This document shows positions 36,876 to 48,391 of a stretch of 64,000 nucleotides of DNA, piece after piece. Position numbers and translations under genes: made by a program. A model generated the notes under the pieces. That model was not told the DNA's origin. It searched no databases and was given only the letters and a program-made list of their open reading frames with translations. This DNA is from Raphanus sativus (taxonomy: Eukaryota; Streptophyta; Magnoliopsida; Brassicales; Brassicaceae). The first letter of the stretch is position 1; each line of letters starts with the position of its first letter. The stretch covers positions 46,604,908-46,668,907 of the forward strand of contig NC_079516.1 in NCBI RefSeq assembly GCF_000801105.2. The letters run 5' to 3'.

Positions 36876-37761
36876 TCTAATCTATTAAAAGTGAAGTACA
36901 ATTTAAAATTAACCCTCAATTATCCTTAAATATTACAAGTCTATGCCACTAGCTTAAACCATATTTAACACTTAAATCAAACCACCAAAATTTAATTATA
37001 ATAGTTAACCAAACATTATGTATGCTATACCATCTTAAAGAAACCACCGGCTTTAACATCTTAACCATATCAATTCAATACTTCGGTCAACTCTAACAAA
37101 CCATAATATAATCATTAAGCAAAACGACTAACATTCATCGCAAACCAATTTGCCTATCATTTTACTCGGGTTAAACAGTTCTCGAATTTGAACAAAAATT
37201 ATATAGCACATAACTGAATCTGCAAAGCTGTCTTTATGATGCTCAAAACTCAAATTACATGACTGCTACATGACAAAACTTTCACAGATTCGATCAGAAA
37301 GTTTATATTTGATTTCAATCATTGATGTGTTTTTTTTTTTGCAATCAAAATACGAACTCTTGCACATTACCAATAACAGTCAAATGACTAATGGTTTCCT
37401 CTTAGCTTTCATAAAACATTTCAAAACAATATTACTATCAGCCAATCTTCTCAGTTTGCAACTTCTTGCTAAAATGAAATTTAGCACCGAGATAATAATA
37501 ATAACAATAATAATAATATCATAGTTCACAAAAACTATATATGTATAATAAAATGTATACATATATTCATATAAACATACAACTAAAGGAATTGAAAATT
37601 GTAAATAATAATGAAACAACATATAAACAATCAAAATGTTATAAAACAAATATGCAATATGGTAATGTTATATATATATATATATATATATCGGATATAT
37701 AACATATTCATTTTTTAAAAGCAAAATAATAACCGCACGGACGTGCGGGTCCAAAATCTAG
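36876..37761 (+). mobile_element. Non-autonomous Helitron
   Basis: The 5' end is TCTAATCTATTAAAAGTGAA after A. The 3' end has a CCGCACGGACGTGCGG hairpin, then GTCCAAAATCTAG followed by T. It is about 886 bases long with no coding sequence. It contains a TA microsatellite at 37671-37691. Confidence 0.8.
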
Positions 37762-38059
37762 TGATATTTAAAATTGGGGTATAGACTAGAAGCTACCATA
37801 ATCTACAACTTCACTGGGATTTCTTTTCTATTTTTAGATTTTCCTTGGGCTTAAAGGATTGTACCAATTTTTTTTTTTGTTTCTTACTTTAGAATCAACT
37901 ATCATAAGTCATAATTGTATGTTTCTTCTGTTTTTAAAAAGTAGCTGAACATTATTTACAAAGTGATTAGCATATGTATTATTGCCACGTTCATTTTCAT
38001 TAAAAAAATAACATATTCTTTGACATTACATCATTCTAATTATGACATGTAATATTTCT

Positions 38060-38240
38060 AACCATATAGTGGTGGACTAGTGATCTTTGAGAGAATTACA
38101 ATCCCAATACAGACACGGCTTCGAAACCCCTTGTGACCACTCGGACTAGCGTTAAATTGCAAGAATACGTGGAGTGCCGTAGGTCTCGTAGGATTAGTCG
38201 GTTGACCTCGATCGCCGGACCCTCAGGTTATAAAAAAAAA
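38060..38240 (+). mobile_element. tRNA-derived SINE with target-site duplication
   Basis: The 181-base element is bounded by a perfect 17-base duplication, TGACATGTAATATTTCT (38043-38059 and 38241-38257). The head shows pol III promoter boxes: an A-box-like TAGTGGTGGACTAGTG at about 38067 and a B box GGCTTCGAAACCCC at about 38116. The body ends GGTTATAAAAAAAAA, a short A-tail. The perfect duplication implies a fairly recent insertion. SINEs move using LINE machinery. Confidence 0.88.
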
Positions 38241-38594
38241 TGACATGTAATATTTCTTTTTTTAAATTTATATTCTTGACTAGTTTTTTACATGGGAATT
38301 ACTAATAACTCTAATACAATCACTAAAAATAAAATTTTTATATAAATATTTATTTTTTGCAAGAATAATGAAAATATTAATAAATAATAAACCATATTTT
38401 GATCCAAAAAATAATAACTCATATCTTTCCATTAAAAGAAAAATATATACATACAAACATTAATAATACTAAACTATAAATAATTACATCATAATTTTTA
38501 CATTGATTTATATATTATATTTTGCATATATATATGTGTATATATATATATAAATATTTGATATACTTTATAAAGATTAATTTTATTTTATATG

Positions 38595-38865
38595 TGGAAG
38601 CTCCCTTGGTCCAATGGTTTGACTAAGGGTTCATGTAATGCTTCTACACCCGGAGATCTGGGGTTCAAACCCCAGAAAATACCAAATTATGCATCTTATG
38701 AAGAAACGGATTACAAGAGATCTTCAGCTTGGTGCAGAGCGTACCATCGAACATGGATCTCATAGGACGGCTCGGAGAGGTGCAGTCAGGCGTGTATTCT
38801 CACAAGATGGTAGAATTGTCGGCTGTATAATCGTCTTTGTAATATTCTCATCATTGTAATAGCAT
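38595..38865 (+). mobile_element. Second tRNA-derived SINE
   Basis: It begins GGAAGCTCCCTTGGTCCAAT with an A-box-like TTGGTCCAATGGTTTG. A near-perfect B box with tRNA T-arm symmetry, CTGGGGTTCAAACCCCAG, lies at 38658-38675. A tRNA-unrelated body follows to about 38865 (ATATTCTCATCATTGTAAT). I could not find a clear target duplication, so the ends are approximate. It is not a functional tRNA: there is no acceptor stem or anticodon arm. Confidence 0.7.
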
Positions 38866-39725
38866 AATTAATCGATAATAATCGATCCAGACGTTATAAC
38901 TTAATGTGACATGTATAATTTATTTTATAAAAGTTTATATTTATGGCAAGGTTTATTAATTAAGATAATGACTAATAATTCCCTTTAAAACAAATTTTCT
39001 ATACAAACTAAATTAATGACTAATAATTCATATGTCAACATTAAAATAAATTTTATATAAACATTCATTTTCGAAATATGATAAAATTAATAATTAAAAA
39101 CTAAACTAAATATAATTTAAAATACAAAAATTCATATGTATATATATCACATTAATAAAAAATTCAACTAAATATAATTAAAATACAAAAATAATCCATC
39201 AACTTATATACCATATTTTGTGTAAATATAGATATTTATCAAAATAAATTATAAGTGTTCTTTTAAAAATACAAAATAAAGCACTACTAATCAATTTTTT
39301 TTTTGATAGTTAAATGACTGAAATTTTATTTAAATTTTGGTTAATTAGGAAAATTAACAAAATGATTTTAAAATTTTACCGTATTTTAACTAAAATAAAG
39401 AAAATCCTAAATTTTTATAAAATTAAATATATAAATTTTTGGAAACTAGAAGATAAAATAAAACAATCATTAAATAAAATATAACAGAAACAAATATTTT
39501 TTATAAAATGAAATTATATTGAAGTTTAAATAAAATAAAACTGAAATACTAAAATAAAATTCAAAGAAATCAGACTATATATAATTACATTTATGATTTT
39601 AATTTTTCCAGACCGATAAAGATCAAATATAAAATAATAATATAAAAATATAAAAAAATCTTTTAAAATAAAATAATATTATATTTAAGTTATTATTTCC
39701 ACGCATGGTGGATGAAAACTTCTAG
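38866..39725 (+). repeat. AT-rich DNA ending in a Helitron-type 3' terminus
   Basis: At 39698-39725 the stem TCCACGCATGGTGGA is followed by TGAAAACTTCTAG and T, the usual 3' Helitron end. The matching 5' TC end was not identified, and the SINEs to the left may be nested inside the element. No coding sequence is seen. Confidence 0.5.
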
Positions 39726-40033
39726 TACCATATGTTTATGCGGTGAATAGTACGACAAACATATTGATCCTCTAGCATATATTTTCCCTCTAAAATTTCC
39801 CGATTATTTATTGATTCGTTTTTTTTGATCAAATCCGATTATTTATTGATTAGTTCATCATAAAAAGAGATTGATAAAAACTTCTCAATATATGTCGTTA
39901 AAAAAAAACTTCTCAACATATAAGAAAATCCAAAAAGTGAAGTAGGTGATGGATAGTGGCCTAGTATTAATTTAAGGAAAGTTGAGGAAAAAACAGTTGC
40001 CACATCACTGTGATTTGTTTGACTTAATGAACA

Positions 40034-41090
40034 CTAGATCTTGACCCGTGCGACCGCACGGGTATTAATTTTCACTTTTAGTTTTTATTTATTTATACAA
40101 AATAATATATTTATAATATTTGATCGTTTTATATTGATTAAGTTAGGGGTGGATATTTGGGTATCCACTCGAATTCGGTTAAAATCTATTCGGGTTTGAG
40201 ATTTTCGAGTTTAAAGATTCTAGCCTTATTCGTGTATTTATAAATTTTGGTTCCGGTTTGATTCGGATTTTTGCGGGTTTGATAACCCGTTTAAACTATT
40301 TTTAAATTTTCAAAATTTATATATCTTTAAATATCTCTAAATCTAAAAATAAAAATAATATATCATGTAAATATGAGTAATGTAATTTGAGTAATGTAAG
40401 CCAAAGTACCTAAATTAAAAATTAAAAATATGTTTAACTTGAATATTTGGATGAGAATAAATATATATTTTAAGTATTTTTGGTGTTTTAATTATTGTTT
40501 ATCTATTTTAGATGTTTACTTTTGACTATTTTTTATATTTCAAATATTTTAAACAACTTTAAAATAGCTTATATCTTTAATATTAACTCTAAAAATAGTT
40601 AACATATTAAGTATATAAATACATTCGAATATCCAAAATATTTCGTTCAGATCAGGTTTGGTTATGGTTTTCTAGATACCAAAATGGTAAAAATCCGTTT
40701 AGATATTATCTAGTTTCGGTTCAAATTTGATAATATTTTTCGTTCAGATTCCTTAAATGAAAAGTTGATATTATAATTTCTATGAATTGTTTGTCCAGTA
40801 AAAATGTAATTTTTTTAATTTGAAATTGATTTAATGGAGAAATTAATGAAGTGTATTTAATTCAAATTTAATTTTGGAAAACACATTAATCTAAGTGAAA
40901 AAAGACAAAATATTAAAATAGAAAGTATTGTTTAATTGTGTATTTAATTTTGGAAAACACATTAACTAAAGTGAAAAAGACAAACATAAAAATAGGAAAC
41001 TTAATTAATACTACAGTGGCATGAAGTGTAAATAAAAGTGAAAACTAAGGGGTATTTTTAAATGGGTACTTCTCTTTTAATAAGATAGAT
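40034..41090 (-). mobile_element. Non-autonomous Helitron, minus orientation
   Basis: Read on the minus strand it starts TCTATCTTATTAAAAGAG after A, nearly identical to the start of the 30663 element. It ends with hairpin ACCCGTGCGGTCGCACGGGT, then CAAGATCTAG and T. It is about 1057 bases long. Its interior carries a GGTT/CGGGTTTGA-rich block (40146-40300) and no gene. Confidence 0.82.
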
Positions 41091-43545
41091 GTATCCAGCG
41101 GTTTTATTTATTTGAGATGACTTGATTTAGTAGCGATTTTGTATCTCCCACCCCCACCCCCCCCCCCCCCTCTCACCCCTCAAGAAGAGTTTTCTTTTGG
41201 CATAATGTAGTTGGTGGAACAATACTTTTTTGTTTTCCATTTATCACATAATATAAAATAGTATTACTTACTAGTTAGATGCTTAGAAACCTTTTTGTTT
41301 TCCATTCATCACATAATATAATAGTATAACTTACTAGTTAGATGCTTAGAAACAAAACATATCATACGTAGGAGAATTAGTTGGATTGAACTAATTCATT
41401 TTATCCGGAAATAACAACACAAAATAGAACAAATTCATTGTGTGGTCAAGTGGGTAAAATGGTTGATTAAAAATAGTATAATTTCAAATAGATATTTTGG
41501 ATAGTTTTTATGAACCGAATTGTCTGGATCTTTCACATACTTTTTTTTGCTTAAAAGGATCTGTCGTAGACTTACACGTAACTATTTGTATTTTGACTAT
41601 TTTCTTTAGAAATATAGTAAGATTGTAAATGGTGAATGAACAAAGGCGTAAAACATTTTAGCAGACAGACTGAAGTAAGAGATGCTAAGAATCTGCGTTC
41701 TACTGTTGACTCAGTTCCTACGAGATAATTCTCCGATTAGGAATCTGCTTAGATTCATTTTGTTTTTTGTTGTAAAAAAATGGTGAATGAACTAAAATCA
41801 ATACATTTAAGATGTCTAGTGGAGGAGACATTGTAAGAAACGCAGATTGAGGCGTTTCCTCTACCTCTTCTTCTCTCTTTAATTGTTTTCCAGCACGCCT
41901 TTACGATTCAATCATCAACTACTTGATAATGATACAATTGGACTTAGTTGCGTCCATTAACTTCATGTATGTTTTTCAGACTATATGCAATTACTCATTA
42001 AAATCACTTGAAACAACTTTTCTTTATTTGGAACAACATTTTCACATGGTTGTCGACACTCTATGACCAGAGTTGGCGACCTAAAACGCACCGTTTACAA
42101 GTAATTAGAAACATAGGATGTACTATGTAAGTCATATAGTTTCTGCCGGGTAATATCTAAGCTAGATTGCTCAGATCCACAAGCCTTCTATTTGTAGGCC
42201 GGTTACTTAAAAGACTATCCTATTTTCCAATATGGAATTAATTCAGTGCACATTAAAATTTTCTCCCGATGAAGTGTGAAACGTGGGAGTGGTGCTAATT
42301 AGAGGGATTTTTTTCCATAGTTTTTTCACATCAAAGATTGCCAAACTTAGATAACTTTAGTTAATTTTTGCTCACAAATGAAACTCTTCAAGAATGTAGG
42401 CGACCTGCTACGTACCATTTCTACTTTTATATTCAGAATAATAGTTTAAGAATAAATCCCAAAATGTAAAAAGAAGTATGTGTTTGTTATTTAGCATACG
42501 CACATGGTGGAGAACATCCTTCGATTTCCTCGTGATTTCCGAAGGGCCATTTTATTTCTAAGCATCAACTGTAACACAATTAACGAATAAATCGTTACAT
42601 ATTTCGAGTTTTATTTAGAGGAGACAATATATATACACATTAGCTGTTACAGTTATGACTTAGGTTGAATTAAATTGATAGCGAGATGATATGAGGTTAT
42701 AATGACATTTTTATGATATTTTTTTTTAATTATGCTAATACAAACTAAAGTGTAAGTGAAAAATATTGTTCAGACGTAAATTTTCATAAAACATATAATA
42801 TTGTATATTGTAAAATATTTTTGTAATGTTCTTCATAGTTTTTAATATATATGTTTTCTACAGTAATGATGATTCTGCAAAATAAAATTTCTATCCAGCC
42901 TTTTTAGACTAAATTTTCCATTTACTTCATGTATGTTTTTATCTTGGAAAATTACTGTCATTTCTGGTATCTTTAATCAAAACCATTATATATAATACAT
43001 ATTTTTTTGAAAACGATCTATAACATTTTTCATTCTGTTCTAATAGTGTTTTGTATATGTATGATATATAGTTTCATTTTTTCACTAATATATTCCCTTA
43101 TTAACTACGAGTAAATGTGCTTATCATTTATTATTATACACGTCTCGACGTGTTAACTTGATTTATACAATACAAGTGAAGTTTCAAAAAGAAAAACCAA
43201 AAAAACAATACAAGTGTTGAGGGGTTGTAGTCGGTATAGCCGCATAGAACACGTCTAAACATATGATGTCTTTTCGTGTATACATGCAGCTCGCATTTGT
43301 TTTGTAACCCAACCCACAACATTCTCTCTCTGTCAGATGGAAAACGTATTCGAAAATATTAGCATAAATTTGTAACATGGAAGTATTAGAATTCACCTTT
43401 ATTTTTTAAATTAATTTGGGGTATCTCATACCAATAAAAAGATCAGACTAATATCTAATGGAATATGCAGTCTACAGATAGATCTTCTTTCCAGATATTC
43501 AAACAGATCTAAAATATGAGATCATATCTGTATGGCACACAAGTT
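41091..43545. other. Gene-free region with simple and tandem repeats
   Basis: A poly-C tract with C-rich flanks lies at 41150-41180. A 65-base unit (CTTTTTTGTTTTCCATT ... GTTAGATGCTTAGAAAC) is repeated in tandem at 41226-41290 and 41291-41353. The rest is AT-rich without a supportable gene. Confidence 0.6.
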
Positions 43546-43620
43546 TAGTGTTGTGAAGTTGATTCGAATCCAAATTTTCCCAAAGTACACCGACCACTAA
43601 ACCGCTTCAAAATTATTCAC
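43546..43620 (-). repeat. SINE-head-like fragment
   Basis: On the minus strand GGTTTAGTGGTCGGTG (A-box-like) is followed about 30 bases later by TTGGATTCGAATCAAC (B-box-like) and CTTCACAACACTAAAC. The same architecture recurs at 44190-44262. Probable old tRNA-derived SINE pieces. Confidence 0.45.
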
Positions 43621-44189
43621 CTTTAATTTTTATTTATCACAAGTGCTATAGAGACCATTACACTGATAATAGTTACATGTTCCATCGGTGGGCATGCATA
43701 CATTCATTATCATTTTTATTTACACCACAAAGTCACATAGTCGGTCTCGTCTGGATAAAGCCAAATGAAACATTCGACTCAAATTCCCAATTTTTTTTTT
43801 GAAAAATTTATATAGACATAAGCTTCTAAATATTTTAAAAAAATTATTGAATTTTTTACTAAGTCGCCTACAATCCTAAAATCTCAGGGCCCACCATATC
43901 ACTACATAACCTAAATATACATGTTTACATTTAATATTAGAGGCGAAATATGAAATTTATTTAAAAATTAATAAAAGTTTGTTTTATTAATTTGGGATTA
44001 TATATTAGACAGATCTAAAAATTTTGGAGCTCAAAACTAATTTTTTAATAACTTAATGTATTTAAATTTTTTTTATTAAAATTTATATAAGGACAAATCT
44101 CCAATTAGAAGTACAGTCCAAACATGGATCTTCTCTTGGGGTATTGAAATGGAGTCCAAAGCATGACTTTATTTTTGTGTGACTATACA

Positions 44190-44262
44190 TGTTTAGTGTT
44201 GTAGAGTTGTTTCGAATCCTGATCCCTTAGATTTTCAAATTCCGCCTACCACTAGATCATTA
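44190..44262 (-). repeat. SINE-head-like fragment, second copy
   Basis: The minus strand reads TGATCTAGTGGTAGGCGG, then CAGGATTCGAAACAACTC, then TACAACACTAAACATG. It is paired with the copy at 43546 by the shared ACAACACTAAAC downstream of the B box. Confidence 0.45.
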
Positions 44263-44325
44263 ATTTGTGGTTTTTCAAAACTAATGTTTTTTTTTGTATA
44301 TATAAGAACGCCCCTATCAATAGTG

Positions 44326-44523
44326 ATGCATTCACGTGGCTCACGCAAAGTAGCAGCAAAGCACAATAATATAGTTCATGATCCTTGCTTAAATAAAAGA
44401 TTTCCTGTACTGCATGAACCTGACAACCACATTTTGAGTCACCACCAGGTCCACCATAAGCAGAAAAGGATCCTGGACCACAATCAAGTTGCTCAAGCTA
44501 GTCTTGCATTGAACCGTATATAG
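44326..44523 (+). CDS. Unassigned small ORF (weak)
   Basis: A 65-codon frame, MHSRGSRKVAAKHNNIVHDP and onward, is rich in His, Lys and Asn and ends NRI before TAG. Its composition is less AT-rich than the surroundings. I recognise no family, no signal peptide and no splice context. It could be a fragment of a captured gene or chance. It is listed only because it stands out from the repeat background. Confidence 0.2.
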   Translation: MHSRGSRKVAAKHNNIVHDPCLNKRFPVLHEPDNHILSHHQVHHKQKRILDHNQVAQASLALNRI

Positions 44524-45164
44524 TATACTTTACTCAGGTCTTGTAGTGGACTATAGGTAAAGAATGTTCTAATTCATAGCCTTCATGACTATATTAGCAA
44601 GTTACTTCTTGATAATTAGATGAAAATTAAAACCATTCAATAATAGGGTTTAATTGGATGACTTGGAGGACAAGAAAAGGATGGGACGTACATGCACGTG
44701 TGAAGCACTGTCTCTGTCTCTCTACTATCTAAAAACATCCAAGTATATCTAATGTATTACTTGACCCAAAGCCATGACATTTTCTTTCCCGAAGCATGGC
44801 ACTTCGTTCTACCCCAACAAATTCTTGGCTTCCTCCATTTTCAGGCTTTCAACCTTTTCTTATCTTAGAGTATCTTCAAAAGTAACTTTATATTTGAAGT
44901 TTGTTGAATTTTTTATTTGAGATTTGAGAGTGTTTTTCTCTAATGATAAATCTTAAAATATTTAGATTTTTACATTATAATAGTCTTTACTTTATACAAA
45001 ATTCAAACATAAATTTAGAGACAATGGTGATGCTTTCACCATTATTCTCAAAATTAAAAATATAAAAGAACTGAAAAGGCAAGAAAGAGAAAGAGAGCAT
45101 GCTCTTGTTTGAGAACATGTTCTTGTATTGTCTCTACACTAATCATACAGTGACTATATAAGAT

Positions 45165-45328
45165 CAGGGCCGGCCAAACCTAATAGAACATTTGCTTTAA
45201 ATCTCAAAATATTTGAATTTTTTTATAGATATAAGTCTCTAAATTTGTAAAAATAAATTTTAGACCTCCAAATCATTGAATTTCTTCTTAACCCGTCTAT
45301 ATAACTCAATATCTCACGGTCGACCCTG
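45165..45328. mobile_element. hAT-like MITE, CAGGGCCGGC family, copy 1
   Basis: The 164-base element has terminal inverted repeats CAGGGCCGGCC and, at the right, GGTCGACCCTG (reverse complement CAGGGTCGACC). It is flanked by TATAAGAT and TATAAAAT, an 8-base duplication with one mismatch. Eight-base duplications and CAGGG ends fit the hAT superfamily. It is non-coding and AT-rich inside. Confidence 0.75.
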
Positions 45329-46817
45329 TATAAAATTAATCTTATGACACATATTTTCTTGTGAATAATTTGTATTTTTTAATATTAAAATTTATTTTAA
45401 GAGACAATGGTGAGAGCACAACAACCAGTGTGGATGCTCTTAAAATACCAGGCTCGCTCGACGAAATAGAGTGAAACAGTAATTAACGGTAAAACTTACT
45501 TTACTAGTGGGTCCAAGCATTTTAGTTTTAAGCATTCTTTATAAATGATTTTGTTTTCCGGAGTTAAGAAATTCTCAGTCACTAATGAGTAATGTCACAC
45601 AAAAGTAAACAAATGTTTCTTAGTTGGTTGGGGGAAAGCATACGCAAAGGTAAATAGAGCTGAAAGACAAAGTCATAGTTCTGCTTTTTGCAGGCATATT
45701 TATTTCACACATTTGATCACTTTCAGGAACTTTCATACTCCTGTATCAAAATAATTGGTTTTTAAGTTTTTTGCGGCACCGATTAAAAAATTACTAAACT
45801 TTAATCCGTACAATTATGCGGATGTTTGATTTTTATTTTACAAATTTATATATTTTTTTAATTTAAGTGTAATATATTGTAGATGTGTCACCATATAATT
45901 AATTATATATTATTATATTTACAAAATATATTGTATAATGTAAATATGACCATATAATTTTCTGTTTCTAATTGGCCTTTGTAACATTTATTCTTCATAA
46001 TAAATATATTATGATGAAATGTATGTTATTTAGTAAATAATAATTTGTACTAAATTTAATCATTTGGTATTACAAAATATATATTACTACAGTGAAATTT
46101 AATTTCCTACAGAATTTTTGAAGTAGTTTTTAAACAATATATAAATGTAGATTCTTAAATCATTATCTTGAAAAATAATAAAAACAAGAAAAAACAAATA
46201 TGAAATGATAATGGTGATTTATGCTGGGTGATTTTAAAAAAATATGATTTTAACCTTAATAAGATAGATGATTAATAATTGGTCCATTAGGTTAAAATTA
46301 TGACCCACGGCAGTATTATGATTCTGGCCCTAATAAAATTGATGAATGTTAGAATTTAGGAGCAATGCAAAATAAGGAATGACTATTTTTTTGGGAAAAT
46401 CATTTTCTGAAACATTATTTTTGCCAATTTCTTTTTAGTTTAAAATCAATTTAGGAAATGATTTATTTTTTTAACAACAGAAAATGATTTCGTAAATTTG
46501 AAACAATCGTGAATTACTTAAATATAAAGTTATTAAATACTTCAGTGTATTGCTTTGTAAATAGATTACAAGTTTTAAAGGTATTTTTTATTTGTACTGC
46601 TATTTTAATAAAATAGATGAATTTTTATTCAATTTTTTCGTCTGTCTAAAAACAACAATAATTACAGTTAATTCAACTAAATAAAATCATATTACATAAT
46701 ACAAATGGTCATAAATATCAAATTAATATCAACCAGTTAAATAAGAGGTAATGTTTTCTCAATTAATATTATGAGGTGGAATCTTGAAATTAATTTTTGT
46801 TTTGCTGAAATAAGTTC

Positions 46818-46848
<31 letters not shown>

Positions 46849-48391
46849 GTGATTTGGATTTTAACAATTCAAGTATTTCTTTTCAAGATGGATGTTACCA
46901 TGAGTGATATATTCACAATTTTTTATGAATATTAAAATATAACCCCATTTCAACTTGCCCGTAGGAGATGTGAAGGAGTTTTTTTTAATAAAATATTAAA
47001 AATCAAACCTGGAGAAAAACTGAGTGAGTAGCATCATATTTTAAGGTATTTTATCACAAAACACCATAACTTAGTTTGTTTTACCAAACTTAGCAGTTAG
47101 CAACATGTCTTATATAATTATATTCATTCTCACCTTTCATCTTTGTTCTCACATACATAATTCGTATAGTGGGTTTGAGTTAAAATAAAATAACGTTTGT
47201 TCCATAAATAATTGAGAAAAGGGACCATTTGATATCGGATCTAAACATAATATTCTCCCAAAAAATTGGATTTATATATTTTTAAAATTTTATAGTGAGG
47301 AGCGGAGAAGATATTTATGAAGACAATTATTAGTTATGCATGTGAACGTGATTCGTTTACTTTTGGATTTAGAGCTTAGTTGCAATCCGTAGATAAGAAA
47401 TCGGAATTGGACATAACGCCAAACAAAGAGAGATCATATGAGTTTAGAGACATAGCCACGACAATGTCACTTGACCATTATTTTATCTTAACCTTCTCAC
47501 TTCACTTTGTTCCCTCTCTTATCATTTCGCTAACTGTATATGACATTGCCTTTTCTTAAAATATCATTCTTTTGGCCTTTTTTTACAAAAAAAAAAATAT
47601 CATTCTTTTGCATTATGATCCTGTGTTAAACATACTAAAAGGACTTTATGGTTTATCACATTAATAAATATTTAAGTTATTTTTTTTTACTTTCAAAACT
47701 ATTTACAATACACAAACAAATGGCGCGCTTAGTGTTTTCTCTCTTCCAATGATGGCACATCATCTTTAGTAATCTAATTTTGCAACACCCCATCACACAA
47801 AATTAAATCTAACTAATACAATTTTAATTGAAAAAATTCAAAAAGAATAAAAAATTATAATTGTGCTTATATAAATCTAACCAAATATATATAACACAAT
47901 GTGTATGTTTTATATAATTTAATATTTCAATTATGTTTTTATTAAAAATATTTGATATAATAAAATTGTATATATAATAATTTCAAATAAAACCAAATAT
48001 CAAATAACCTAAAAGAAAACTTTTCTGTTCAAGAATAAAATGTTATAATAAATTTTGTTATTATATAATAGATAGTTACATATATGATACATCAAATTTT
48101 ATAAAAACGAAACACTATCCAAATCAAATATTATAAAACCCCCTCCGTCGTCCTCTCTCCTGAAATCTGAAACAAACAACAAAAAATAATTCAGTTGAAC
48201 ATAATGTGAGTAGTTCAAAACACATGTAATATAAATAAAATTCTAATGATCTATTTTAGAATTTTTGAAACACTCTACGGTTATCTATACGGTCATCTGA
48301 ACATTTGATCCATATCTATAGAGTATTAGTTTCTAACCCGGCTTTCGTCAAAATTAGAAACTACCTAATATATCCACTTATAAATATTCTA
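45329..48391. other. Gene-free AT-rich region
   Basis: An AT dinucleotide microsatellite is at about 46822-46847. Only short AT-rich frames occur, and I see no gene or definable element. Confidence 0.55.

Noticed and set aside
38595..38680. Possible functional tRNA gene
   Set aside because: Only the A and B boxes resemble a tRNA. No acceptor stem or anticodon arm is seen, and the unit continues as a SINE body.
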